Positions 38,401 through 50,896 of a stretch of 64,000 bases of DNA are shown here, piece by piece. Made by a program: the position numbers and the translations under genes. The notes below the pieces were generated by a model. The model was not told where the DNA came from. It saw only the letters and a program-made list of their open reading frames with translations, and ran no database searches. Position 1 is the stretch's first letter. Every line of letters starts with the position of its first letter. The stretch comes from Acanthaster planci (taxonomy: Eukaryota > Echinodermata > Asteroidea > Valvatida > Acanthasteridae). The DNA is taken from positions 64,001-128,000 of the forward strand of contig NW_019091610.1 of NCBI RefSeq assembly GCF_001949145.1. The letters run 5' to 3'.

Positions 38401-41400
38401 TTCCTAGTAAGAAGGCCTAGGGGGTTAGGGTTAGGATCCAGCTATCAAGAGTCATGGTCTGTATCTTTTAGAACGCTCTTGTCCAATTTTTTGTCCGAAT
38501 GCATGTGAGAATTTCCGAAAAGGTTCCAAGCCAACACACCCAAGGAGTTTGGGGTTAAAAAGTTGAAACTTCAGAACATTTACCTTTTTGTATACATGTA
38601 TCACGATTCTTCAACACAGCTGTGGAAAGATTTCTTCCAGGAACGTTTTTACTGGAAAGAGGTGCAATAAATTCGTCATCAGGGCTGCGGTTCATTGACT
38701 GTGGCAGTGTTTGTTTGGTTTAGTCTTCATTCAAGGCACTTAACCTCCATCCCTCCCACCTCACTGTGACCTCTTCATTTCCCCAGACAGGCCCACCCAG
38801 CTGTTCATTCATAACCCCCTCCTGCATTGAACTGGTGCAAGGAAAAAGTATGATGTCCTCCCGGTGAACCTCCTGCCCTCCTTGATGAATGGAGGGGACA
38901 TTATCTTTGGCCACAGTGTTTGGATGTTTGTACTACGCATTCCTTGAACCCCCCCCTCTGACAGAAGTAATATCAGAATGTGTCTCTTCCACTTACCCGG
39001 TATCTGTTCTGGTAGGTTGGCTAAAAAAAAAAATAAATGGGCATGTTGCCAGTTTTATGTGAGAGAATATTGTTGCATTTCAGTTGAGAAGTTGTTTTTT
39101 TCTGGGCAGGTTATAACTTGAAACATGGTTCGACATCGGCGCATAGAGTAATCTTTATCTGGTGTCAGCAACTCTTTGGCTAACCTGTACTGTGCCTGTA
39201 TGTATGTATTTTTGTGGGTCATCTAGCAGTCAGCCTGGCTCGGGCCAGATGAGCAGTTCCTACATAGATTAAATGTGGAAACTTATGGATTTTTCCAGTT
39301 TCTTCATGATACTCTACTTGTTTGGATGGATCCATGCAGTTTCTGGAGCGAGCACTGTTTGGTTACCCATGAGAACCAAGGCACGTCGTGAAGACTATGC
39401 CCCGGTTTACGCTGCGCAGGTACCAGTATGGTACATGTACACTGTACCAGTGTTTGGCCTCAATGTTGAAATACATGTAATAAAGATAATGATAAAAACA
39501 GGGTTCTACACTAGCGGTAAGCCCTCTTGTCAGAAGCTACACGTTCATGTATATACACGTACATGTACGGTACATGTACATTGTAGCGCCGTAGCCAAGG
39601 AGGATGTCTGTAGTACGTGTACATGTACATACATGTATGTACATTGTACGTACATGTACATGTACCAATATGACTGTTCTTGTACAATGGTATACATATG
39701 TACACGTACATCAGCTGGTCAGACTATCAAACATTGCTGTCAACTGCAGACCACTTTTCCAGTATGTGCCTGTATGTATCAATGTGCATACAATGTACTA
39801 GTATGCATATACATGTAAGACAATACACGGAAGTTGGCTCCATCTGAGTAACGTTCACGAGTGGACAGTTTGCATTTCCACGTTGACCCTAGCACAGTAC
39901 ACTTTCTTAATATGGCCATGTGACATACGGCCTACGGGTACATTAATTCTCCCTTAAATTCCATTACTCAGAATTGGGTGATATCTTAGTTGGCACCATG
40001 CCCACTTATTGAGAAGTAGAACCTGCTTCACATGGCATGATGCTTGAGTCTGTTACCTAGGGTATCCCAGCTCCTGTTCCACACCTTGAGATCCTGTGCA
40101 GGCAAATCCTGGGGGCTGTATCGATGTCTACTCATGTTGGACTTGGAGAGACAGTGGTTTAAGTGTGTATGGTGCCAGCCAGGCTGTTAGTGGATGGCCG
40201 GCTCATTTGCGATCCTCCGGGTGAACCGTTCTGATACATGTACACGCCTCATACCCGACCGTACCCGGTACGGTCAGGTGTTACATTGTGCACATACTGG
40301 TACATGCATTCAATGAACTTGTCACTCTTTTTTTTTCTGTGGTTTTATTTAGTATTTTGCCCTGTGAAATTCAGCTATTCACCATACTAACATGTCTGCA
40401 CACTGTGCAGAGGTATAACTTTTTGCCAGAAAGAAATTACCGCCAAAATGGTGGAGTTCAACTTGATGACTTTAATGTGTATATTGTACAGTAGGAGGCT
40501 TGATCACCCGCTGTAAGGATTTAATACATGTAACTCACATTTGAAATGAATTTAGAAATGCCGAAGATTTGTATGTGACATGTACCCTACATGTACGTGT
40601 TCAGTGTAGTGCGCAGTGCTTACATTGTACTTTTACAGTGGGATCACGGATCATAGTTTCCTTGTCTGATAAGTGTTCCCTTGGGTGTATTATTTGCCCG
40701 ACAGGGCGTGGCTGTTGCTCAGTGGGCGTGTCTCTTTTCTAAAAACAGAAACCAGATCATTCAGTGTTGGTCCAATGGCTAATGTTCCTGTATGACAAAC
40801 TCTCAGAATGATCCCTGCAAGCTGTCAGCTGGATTCTGATCTAGAGAACTCTGCCTCACCATTGCTCATCTTCAGCTGTTGTCTACCGTCTTCATCAAGA
40901 TAATTGATGTCTACAGGTGCTCTATGTCTGCATACACTTTGTCGGAGACAACCTGGATGATTGTGCATCAGAGGAAGTCGACTCGGCCATTGAGACTCAA
41001 AGGAAACCCTGCTTAAAGCCAGCATTTATTATAAATGGATTACATTACGTCCAGTCCAAATGGGCCATCCTGTCACTTCATGGTGTTCTGCCCATGAGTG
41101 TCAACTGCCCAGTCAGGTTCATGGGCCTGTTGCACCGGTCACTCGTTGCTGACAACTCTGTGGAATACATGAAGTAAACCCACCTGTGCAACTCTGGGAT
41201 AAATATACACGGGAACGATGGTGGATGTTGCCGCAGTACTAGCAAGGCGTCGCTGGACATGGTCCAGTAACCTATACGAAGGATATCTGTACAGGTAAGG
41301 GCGCCCTCTTTTGTTACAGTGTGAAAGTGGAAAGAAAATAATTCTTGCTTTGAAAATCTGACCTACCCCCGGAAGTCCACAGCACAGGTACCCGTACATG

Positions 41401-41529
41401 TTGATGTACATGTATCAAACATGTACAAATGTATTTGTGCATCTGTACAGTATGTACATGTACAGCTGGTCTAATGTACATGTACCGTGCCCACATGTTT
41501 GCTGTCAGGAACCGGTCTTGTTCCTAGCG

Positions 41530-41775
41530 CCGTCTTCACACGCTCGTAACGAGCGTCAAATCAAATGTCGGACTTTCGAGACGTCGGATTTTTTGAGGCG
41601 ATGGATCTACCGGTATGCCGTGGGCCGATAAAACCGTTGCAACTTTCAAACGCATTTGTCGGACTTATGAGGTGTCGGACCTAGGAGGCGTCAGACTTAT
41701 TGGCTTTTTAAAATGCTTTTCGGACTTAATGAGGCATCAAAATTATGAGGCATCGGACTCACGAGCTGACCCCTT
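41530..41775 (+). repeat. Degenerate tcggactt(a)..gaggc(g/a)tc repeats
   Basis: At least six imperfect units of the form gtcggacttatgaggcgtc occur between about 41560 and 41765, at irregular 20-40-bp spacing. No coding function is inferred. Confidence 0.65.
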
Positions 41776-42204
41776 GGTCACTGGTAGCCTACCAGGGTAT
41801 GCTGTACAGGTATACATTGGCACTGACCCCTAGCGTTTGTTGCGTGCAGTGTCCACACGGTGGCTGTCATCAGTAGGCCACGTTCAGAGCTACCGTATTT
41901 TCCCAGTCCTTGCACACAGTCGATGGCTCGCCAGACCCAAGTACAATCAAGCACCTACATGTACATGTAACACTTTACAAACTCATTCAACAAAAGTGCC
42001 ATTCACATACACCAAGAGGTCCTTGACTTTGTATTATGAGGAACAAAGCTCTGTTAACTGATAATCCCTGATCCCAGAGATCAGTGTTACTGTTAAACTA
42101 AAAGGGGTAATCACTGACTGTGTGATGAGATGACTGCCACTCCACTGTTTAAGATGACACTATGCCAACAGATTATCTTGAGAGTTAATCAGTTCATTGA
42201 GTCT

Positions 42205-42583
42205 NNNNNNNNNNNNNNNNNNNNNNNNNNNNNNNNNNNNNNNNNNNNNNNNNNNNNNNNNNNNNNNNNNNNNNNNNNNNNNNNNNNNNNNNNNNNNNNN
42301 NNNNNNNNNNNNNNNNNNNNNNNNNNNNNNNNNNNNNNNNNNNNNNNNNNNNNNNNNNNNNNNNNNNNNNNNNNNNNNNNNNNNNNNNNNNNNNNNNNNN
42401 NNNNNNNNNNNNNNNNNNNNNNNNNNNNNNNNNNNNNNNNNNNNNNNNNNNNNNNNNNNNNNNNNNNNNNNNNNNNNNNNNNNNNNNNNNNNNNNNNNNN
42501 NNNNNNNNNNNNNNNNNNNNNNNNNNNNNNNNNNNNNNNNNNNNNNNNNNNNNNNNNNNNNNNNNNNNNNNNNNNNNNNNNNN
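42205..42583. other. Assembly gap (379 N)
   Basis: Unsequenced run of N inside the long intron or flank; the sequence on both sides shows no exon. Confidence 1.
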
Positions 42584-43274
42584 CTGCTTGAGTCCCAGGT
42601 ACCAGTATGGCAGTGGCCCAAGTGAACCTGAACAAAGTGCATCAGCAGGAGTTCAGCTGAGAAGATCATAGAGCCCCTTTAGACAATGTCTCCTATTCAC
42701 TACCCGTACGATTGTACCAAAAGCTTCAGCTGTGAAGATGTTGCCTCCACAATTCAATGTTATTGAATTGAATCGAACAGGTGTCTAGAATATACAGAAA
42801 TATCTCCCTTGCTTGGGTCAGATTCTACCTCAAAAATGAACCTTTTGCCGGTTTACTTTTAAAGTGTAGCTGCAGTGGATTTTTTCCTGATAAAAGAACG
42901 GTAACTTTGTATTCATCAATGTACTAGTAACCGTCCTATTTGTGCATGTACATTGAGAAGTGCAGTTTTATAAACACTTCAAATTATTAATGCTTTCCTA
43001 GACAACTTTCCTGGAGGGCATTGTCGCTGTGTGATGTCATCTGGGGACAACATTGTTCAGTGCATGAGTAATTCTGTTCAAATTGTGAAGCCAGAATTTA
43101 CTCAGTGAAAACATTTCTGAGAAAGGGATGGACTCGTGGACTTGCTTATTGCTACCGGTATGCATATAATGTGAATGACAATAAGTGGGCAGGGAAGAGA
43201 AAATTAAGTCCAGCAAAGTCTACGATGCAGGACTTTTTCGTGTACAAACTAGTGCCATTTGAAGGTTTTGTCCT

Positions 43275-43410
43275 GGGATGACATCACAGGAGTTACTGAC
43301 TCCGGCTCAAGTGGCGATTTTTTGACTTGAGACTTGACTTTACTTGGGAAAAATGACTTAGGACTTGACTTGAAAGAAACACGACTTGCTACTTGACTTG
43401 GACTCAATTT
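43275..43410 (+). repeat. Low-complexity acttgacttg tract
   Basis: Irregular gacttgactt repeats with variants (gacttgaga, gacttagga, gctacttgac). The open frame across it is a by-product of the repeat. Confidence 0.65.
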
Positions 43411-44160
43411 GACTTTGTGATAAACGTTTGTTAAAAATAATAAACACAGACTTTTTGAGTTTCCGCTCATAATCAGTTGAAAAGAACACCTGTCCAATGC
43501 TGACCCTTTTGATTGTGGGCTGGCGAACGCATTTAAGCAAGCTGCCTGGTTGACTATGCATTGTGCAGCCAGGCCGGCAGGGGCATGCCCCATGCAGCGA
43601 TCTTGAGGCGTTGTATCATTCATTGTTCACGGTACTTCATGCCGGTTCATTTACATGATCTGAAATGAAAGAAACTTCTTTGCACAGCTGGAAAAGATGA
43701 ACATGTACCACCCCCATACAATAATCAGCAATTAACTTGGGGAAAAAATGGCTTGTCACGACACTGTATCACAGTTTTGTTCATACCGGTAAATACCACT
43801 GTTTTTACCTGTACTCAGTAGCACAAAAACCAAAACGACAGAAAGAGACCCTTTGAAATAGTGAAACAAAAGTTGGAAGTAAGGTTAACTTAGACAAAAC
43901 TGCATTTTGAAGGTTTGTATTGAAACTAATTGATTGCTGCTACTGGTGCATGTCCCCTTGAACGAGGGTCATAATATGTTGAATTTTGTTCATGTATTTT
44001 GTAGTGTTTTAGTATTCAGTGGTGTGAAAGCTGCATATTTTTTTGGCAGTCTGTCAGATATTCTGTTGATTTAAATTGATACACACATGTACATTAATTA
44101 ATGGCCAGCCATACCAGTTTTACCAGCCCCCAGCAGGCAAAAATACAATTCTACGCGCAG

Positions 44161-44375
44161 GCCCTGAGCTGAACCAAGAGAGGGCACGATTTTCCAAGCA
44201 ACGGAGGCTCCTTTGGAGTTTGATAGGAAGTTAGGAACTTCACTTTATGGCTGGTTCGCAAACGACTATGAGATGCCTACGATGTGTGCACATCACTGAC
44301 AACTAAACAAAAACTCCTGACCAGCATGGCTTTGTTTCAACCGATGAGGGGGTGCTTCTGCTCAAGGCGGATACC
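44161..44375 (+). repeat. Dispersed repeat, copy 1 (partner at 54541-54700)
   Basis: Shares ccctgagctg-accaagaga, gg-ggc-cgat, ggaggctcctttgg, and ttcaaccgatgaggg-gtgct followed by ctgctcaaggc with the reverse complement of 54541-54700. It is longer than its partner by about 55 bp. Confidence 0.7.
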
Positions 44376-47165
44376 GTACTGTACATTTACAGTGTGTGGG
44401 GAGATGGCATGGAGAGTTTGACTGTGCGTACTGTACATGTACATGTATAAATGAATTAATGCACACAATATAGGCCTGCGTGTGCGTAGGGGTGTAAAGT
44501 GTACATGTACATGTACGTGTATCCTGGTGTGTGTGCAGTACCGTACCTCTGAATTTCAACAAACCTTAATTAATTCTGTGCATTTTGGCCTTAAACTTTT
44601 TATCACCGTCCCAGTTCTGGTGTGACCAAGGGGTTTTCGTTTTCCCTGGATCTTCCTGTGTCCAGGCGGCTGTTTCCGTCCCTCGCAGAACAACAGGAAT
44701 TGGGATGGAATCGTGCTATGGTTTGGAGGTTCTGAGGTTACGGGGTCATGTGGTTTGGGGGTGAAGGCGGTGCGGCTTTCCCAGGTGGGATTGAGTCACC
44801 CCAAAAGAGCAAGCTGAGGCTTGTTGAGCTCTGTTTTATCTCTCCTCGGCAGCCCAGTTGACAATAATGTCCTGTGATATACAGTATCTTTCAGAATGTG
44901 TACAAACGTGGGGATCAGAAAACATGTAGGCTCATGCATATCCTGTTAGGAAGACAAAAAATAATCCAGCCAACAGAACGGCAATGTAGTGAGAAATTTC
45001 TTACCAGACACAAGAACCCCGACAATCTGCTTTGTGCATGTCTGCCTACCCTACACGTACATGGCAACTTTTCCAAAAAAAAAACATTTGTACCAGTACC
45101 ATTCTTCCTCAGAATTTATTGCATATTAATCGTGAAGTTGAACTTGAGAAAGCTAATTATTTTTTTCTTGTTCTCCAAGCCTGGGAAGTGGAAATCTGTT
45201 TGGGGTTACAGTACCAACACTGCCTTTGAGTTTGGGATTGAACTGATTCTACATGTAAAGAAAGTTTAGCATATTTTCAAAGTATCACACTGCTCAAATT
45301 TCACTCAAGTGAAATTGATTGCAAGTGCACTGTAGCGGTAACTGGTACCCACTGTACCGGTACGCGTGGGCATTTAAGTGTACATGTACATGCATTGCCC
45401 CACTGGGCAACAGATCTGTCATGTACAGTACTGGTACATGTACTAGTACATACAGGCACATATGTACATGTATGAATATGTAATTCCCGTATGCAGTTAT
45501 GCATTTTGTGCAAGAGGTTGCAGGCTGTTACTGTACATGTCCATTTTCTCCCATCGTCAAAACATTCAGTTATCATCCAAAAGTGAACGCATCACCACCA
45601 CTTGAGGGTGACTGGGAGCTTTCACAGCCCACATCAGCAACAAGTTGACTCATTGTGTTTGCCAGTCATCCTCAAGGAAATGGTTAATGCTGGCATCCCA
45701 TTGTTGCTTTTTTTGTTTTGTTTTTTGGGCAGTTTGTTATTCTGTCTGTTGTTTAGCTGAGAACTGATATGGAAACCACAGAGACAGTGGGATTTGTTTT
45801 TTGGAGAGGATGCAACAGCAGGTCGGGTTGGCATGGTTACCGGTTTTGACACGGGAAGTCATCGCCTGATCTGGGGCTCTTATTGTTGGTAGTCAATCAT
45901 TGGGGCAGAGTCACTGGTCAGACACTGAAGCGTGGGCACGTGTGTGATTATTCTGTCTGGCTAGCCGTTTGACTATGTAGCAGAATTTCCAATCACTGCG
46001 GCATTTTCTAGGGTGCCTTCGGCTGAGTTGGAACCGGCTGAGCGCGGGCACCAGTCGATTGCCGTCTGAGCATCAGACACTCTTGAGGGATTTCTCAAAT
46101 ATTTCAACAGACGAGATAAACACAGCCTGGTGGTCTGATTTGGGCGGTGACCAGTTCAGGGCAGAAGTAAGAATTGAGTTGGTTTCCTACAGCGACTGGT
46201 ACTGATGGCCGTGATCTGAAAGCCAGACAAGATCTCGTGAGGCGGCCGTAGAAGACACACAGTTAAGCTCAGGAATGTACCGCTAGCAAAGCAGTTTGCT
46301 CTGTGATGTACTGTATGAATATGGTACATCTACTGGGTAGTCTTCAGAGAAGCAGTTTTTAATCGAGACCTCTTTGGTACATGTACTCTGCAGTCCATGT
46401 ATCATTACTTTCTTGTGGATTACTGCTGTCAAGAGTCAACTAAGTTGAAAATAGAGAATTGAATTCATCGTCCTTGTCTGGTCCAACTTTGACTCCCTGA
46501 TCTCATTGGATGTTTTGATGTGGTAGCCAAGAGCCTGTGTAACCATGCCAACATTTGACCCGTTGAAGCCTACAATATGGTGTCGCCTGAAGAACCAATT
46601 TCACAAGCTGCTGAATGGGAAAAGGTGAAGTGGTCCATGTAGTCCCTGCTATGACACTGAAGGGATGATGAAACATTGACTGTACATGTACATTATATTG
46701 ATAATTGACGTTTCTTCCCCTGTTTTGTTGGACGGAAATGTTTGATGTAACAAGCATTACAGGGAAAATGTGGTTTTTCCGAAGTTTACTTTACCGGTAC
46801 GTGTGTTATAAATTTCAATAAGTCTAGTTTATCGTTTGCCCTTGGCTTTGCTTATTTCTGGCAGTTTCCTCCCCCCCCCGGTATAATGCACTCGTTTTAT
46901 GTCACTTGCGAACCAGTCTTGTCACAGTTAAATGTGATATGATGTGTAAAGTTACCCAATACCCATGCGCAAATATATTTTGCAGGTTGCGTTTGGAATG
47001 TTTTTCGACAATTTTTAACTGGTGATTTTTGTCTTTCTTCTCTTTCATATTCGGCCGCATGTTTCTTCTGACAGTGGGAACAACCAGTTTGGGGCATGCA
47101 GGTGAGTTCAGAATCTTGTCCCACAGTTACATGTATTCCAGTTCCCACAGCCTCCTCATGTACAT

Positions 47166-47293
47166 ACAAAAAGCGTCGGGGTGCACCTTCCCCTATTACA
47201 AAAAGCGTCCGGGTACACCTTCCCCTATTACAAAAAGCGTCTGGGTACACCTTCCCCTATTTCAAAAAGCGTCTGGGTGCACCTTACCCATGT
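47166..47293 (+). repeat. 32-bp minisatellite, four units
   Basis: Four exact-length 32-bp units of the form acaaaaagcgtc(g/c/t)ggg followed by t(g/a)caccttcccctatt, diverging at a few sites; the last unit is the most changed. Confidence 0.9.
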
Positions 47294-47712
47294 TAAGGGG
47301 ACAATTTCTTTTTTATAAAGTTAGTAACGTTGGGACCAAGTGACGGGGAACACAAATATATCCCCAAAACATTTTTGGTCCCCATAACATTTTTATTGTA
47401 AGTACCGTACATGTAAACTGCTGTAATAAACAAACTAATGTACATGTACGTGTACAGTACATGTACATGTACACTGTATGTACATGTACTCTGCTGTACA
47501 TGTACATGTATGTTGTATGTGGTCATGCATGTTGCCTGAACTGTTCTGTACTATTAAGTACATTTCAACAAATCCACCGTGTTCTGATGTTTGGAGAGAT
47601 ACATAAGTCCAAGACAAATTTGCTCACTATGGTACAAGGACTTGTGCTTGGCTGTAAAAACTGCTGTGTTTTCTGAGTTTGTTGAGCAGAGACTACAACA
47701 TACTGGTACTGT

Positions 47713-47786
47713 ATATATATAACGGGTTTGCCCTTACCCAACGTATATTAATAAACACTGTATGCTCAACAAAAAAAAAAAAAAAA
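47713..47786 (+). mobile_element. 3' end of a poly(A)-tailed retroelement, copy 2
   Basis: tatataacgggtttgccctt, then acccaacg, an aataaa box and an A run of about 16. The block matches 31675-31722 in inverted orientation. Confidence 0.55.
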
Positions 47787-49885
47787 TACATCTTGAAAAA
47801 TACTGGTACTGGTTCACCGGTACTCCGTACAGTCTGTTCTAACTTTCCCAGCTATGGGTACCCGCTAAGTCATTAGGACATCATCCAGCTTACTGATTTA
47901 TTAACAGCAACATCCCAGGTTGACTCACTGCAGAATGTTTGTCAAGTCTTACAAGGGCAGAAGGAAATGGCTCAACCAGTAATTGGTGGTTTGTGCGTCA
48001 GTTCCTAGTCAACATGGGCAATGTACAGTGCATGTTTGCACATTAAGAGACTGTAATAAGCAAAGCCCTGAAAAAGGAATGCCAAGAAAAAAAGTTGGTA
48101 GACACCGTGATGACCTGATCTTTGGCTTGTCTAGTGTGACATCTGGCTTGAATCAGATGTGGCGTGTACATGTACATGTATCTGTCCAGTGTTAATTTCA
48201 CCTGCTCAGTTTAGAAATTTGGTTTACTTTAAAACAATTTTAACAGCTAAACATGTTGCGATTAAATTTACACTTTTTTATATTTACGGGCTAATTCATA
48301 ATTGCAGTGAAAGGGAGCACAAGCATGATTGTTATTGCAGAACTGCAAAAGTTGAATACTCTGTAACTCAAGCGAATCTCGATGTAGATGTTTCACTGTT
48401 CCCTTCACTTGCTTATTTATGTGAAGTGCCTGTACATGTATTATGAACATGTCGAGCCCGCCCCCCAAAATGATCATATCTTGGCTCTGTTCTTGAATAG
48501 TACACGATATGTGCGCACGATATGCCGGTACGTGTATACATTCGTATAGAATGTATACACGTACCCAGTACTATGGAGGCCTGTTATCTAATTTGTTTTG
48601 CCTGTGACACCCTCTGGCTCTGTATTTTGTTCTTGGTCATCATTGGTTGGGCTGGGATCAGTTTCAAGTGACAATGGGTCCTTGCACTTTTCCAGGGGTA
48701 TCAACCAGAAGCAAGGTCACGCCCCTCTTAGGCACTTCCTTGGCTGCGGCTTTGGCCTTGAGCCTTTGAGTGCTTTTATGGCTGCCGGTAGCCATTGACA
48801 AAACTTCCAATTTATTGGGACCAAAGCATGCATATATGTACATGTACATGTACTTCAGTCTTTGAATGATACAGTCAGTTGTAGAATGGATTGTCAACCC
48901 CATCAAGAAGTTCATGCACATGTACATCAAAACTTACCTGGGTAAAGAGCATTGTTTCCCATCTCTTTGATGCCTCTGAAGAGGAAAGTACATGTGTACA
49001 TGTATAAATATACCTACCATACAGTGTGTAGAGAGAGGTAGAAAGTTACTGGAAGCCCTAACGTGATCATTTACCACAAATTTGTTTTAACATTCAAAGT
49101 AGAATCTTAGTTGAGGCTTTAGAATCAGCTTGTGAGGGAGTTGATTGAGTAGAGTGACAGTTCCTCTATCGAGTTCGAAATTAATTCTCGCTTGACCGAG
49201 CCTGCAGGAATTTTTCCACGAGTCTCTGTTTTATATTTGTTAGTTTATCCCGTGTTGTTTGCACATGTGTAGTTGTATAGGTTTTGGTCACTTTGGGTAG
49301 GGCTAGGGTCCTCCCGGTAGAGCTACTACATGTAGATGTACCGTATGTATAACACTTCCGTTGCAACAAATTAGGATGAGTTGTACTTCCAAACAGTATA
49401 AAAAGAAGTGTACCCAGCTCGTGACACTTATTCTCGTCCATTCCAGCAATCTGTAGAGACAGTGTACCAGTACACGTACCGATACACCCTTGTAGTCTTT
49501 ACGGTATGTCCACTGTCCGATCATAGCTATTCACCATGCTCAAATCTCTTCGTCATTTTTTTTCTGATATTGAGGTAGGTGTATAAGTACATGTATGTGC
49601 TTCTTATGACAAGGCACTGGTTGTTTGAGGTCAGTGTGGTGAACTGCTTATGAGGATGAGATGCATGTAGGCTAGGCTGGGTTTGTACATATGCACATGT
49701 ACATATGGATGTTGGAGGATAGGCCGAAGGAAGAACTGCCAGACAACCCACTCAACATTTCAAACCAGAACTGAGGTTGAGTCCTTTCTCTAATTCTTCT
49801 GAATAGAAAAGCGCTGCAGTAGCAATCTGGTTTTACGTGCACACTCATGTTCGTGATTGTTTCTTGTCGTTTCTTTCTTACACAG

Positions 49886-49982
49886 AGGCAAGAAGATTCG
49901 CAAGTTTTCCGAAAATGATGCGGATATCCGCGCAGGAAGAGTGCACTTGGTTGACGAGAGCAGCGGGCAGTTGATATCCAAG
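49886..49982 (+). CDS. ARHGAP32/33-like Rho GTPase-activating protein, exon (N-terminal linker)
   Basis: First firm exon of a plus-strand gene for a PX-SH3-RhoGAP protein of the ARHGAP32 (p250GAP/RICS) or ARHGAP33 (TCGAP) type, which switches off Cdc42/Rac-class GTPases at membranes and synapse-like or trafficking sites. It has acceptor cttacacag/A, 32 codons after the split base, and donor AAG/gtttgt (phase 2 in, phase 0 out). The product GKKIRKFSE...VHLVDESSGQLISK has no clear vertebrate match; this N-terminal part is poorly conserved in the family. I accept it because both borders and both phases fit the next exon at 50811. Confidence 0.72.
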
Positions 49983-50810
49983 GTTTGTCATGCCAGCCCC
50001 TTAACCCTGACCCTCTCAGATCCTTTCAAATTCACCTGGCAGCCATCCCAGTACATTTACATGTACCTACAGTACTGTAGGCCTATTTAACAAGCAAACT
50101 TGGAACCTTTATAAGAATAACTGTTATCCTTATTCACAAACCAGAAAAATCTAATCCTGTCATGTGCTGTACATGTACATTCAAGAGAAGGGCCAAACCT
50201 GTGGATTGGGAATGCCATTTGTTGCATAGAAATTGAAAAGCAAGTTGTTGCTGTAAACACTGTGCAGGAAATAATCTCTTCATGGGAATCTGTCGGTGTG
50301 CTTTGTTGCAAATCTGCCCTTAGCCCAGAAAACCAGTTCCAATTCACGACACAAGTTCTGAGGTGAAAGTCAAGGATATGCAAAACATTACCATCGGTGA
50401 AAGTGTACCGTGAGCAGAACCTTTCTTAACTTTGGGGCTTTTTTTTTTTTTTTTCAACTTTGGGCTTTGTGTCTGCTTGCAGCACCCTCTTTGATTCCAG
50501 AATAATTTTCAACCCTTTTTTAACTTTTTGAGTCTGTCCTTCAAATATTTTGGTCTCACCGTAGACAGATTGCTGAGTGTGTAAAAGAAGATGGAGGCAG
50601 CCCAAGCAGGAGGGCTTGGATGGGGTGAGGAGGAGATGTCAATGCAGGGCATTTGAGTTACCAAATTGAAGCCTGATGCCGGAGAGTTATCCACCGTTTG
50701 GCAATAAACTCTTTGTTTTGTCAGTTTTTTTTTATATTAGGTCGTTGTTTATCTGTCCTGTTTTTTGAAAGGCACGGGGCCAGTGTAAAGAAATGTCTGT
50801 TTGTCTGCAG
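49983..50810. other. Intron of the ARHGAP32/33-like gene, no other feature
   Basis: Nothing recognised apart from a T-rich run near 50440-50456. Confidence 0.6.
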
Positions 50811-50896
50811 GTGCCTCTGACAACAATAGACAGCAATGGGGAGCCAAACCTGCGACGGAGAGCCAGTTTCCGCATCAAAAAGATGTCCTCTTCTTC
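50811..50896 (+). CDS. ARHGAP32/33-like, exon (basic linker before the PX domain)
   Basis: 28 codons plus two bases, acceptor gtctgcag/GTG, donor TCTTC/gtaagt. It encodes VPLTTIDSNGEPNLRRRASF followed by RIKKMSSS. RRRAS looks like a basophilic-kinase (PKA/Akt type) phosphorylation site just ahead of the PX domain; that is a motif reading only. The phase-2 end is completed by the first base of the exon at 54991, giving Ser. Confidence 0.82.

Larger units (their letters stand above)
25971..49885. other. Long intron (if the exon at 25888 is used) or 5' flank of the ARHGAP32/33-like gene
   Basis: About 23.9 kb without a firm exon. It contains gtacatgtac clusters (for example 26850-28920, 29140-29215, 31200-31560, 36470-36900, 39420-39800, 41390-41480, 44430-44520, 45370-45470 and 47440-47515). 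The named repeats below and one assembly gap also lie here. Confidence 0.5.

Noticed and set aside
38415-38436. Telomere-like ggggttagggttagga
   Set aside because: Only two units; chance or trivial.
42130-42669. ORFs across the second N run
   Set aside because: They exist only because N codons are read as open.
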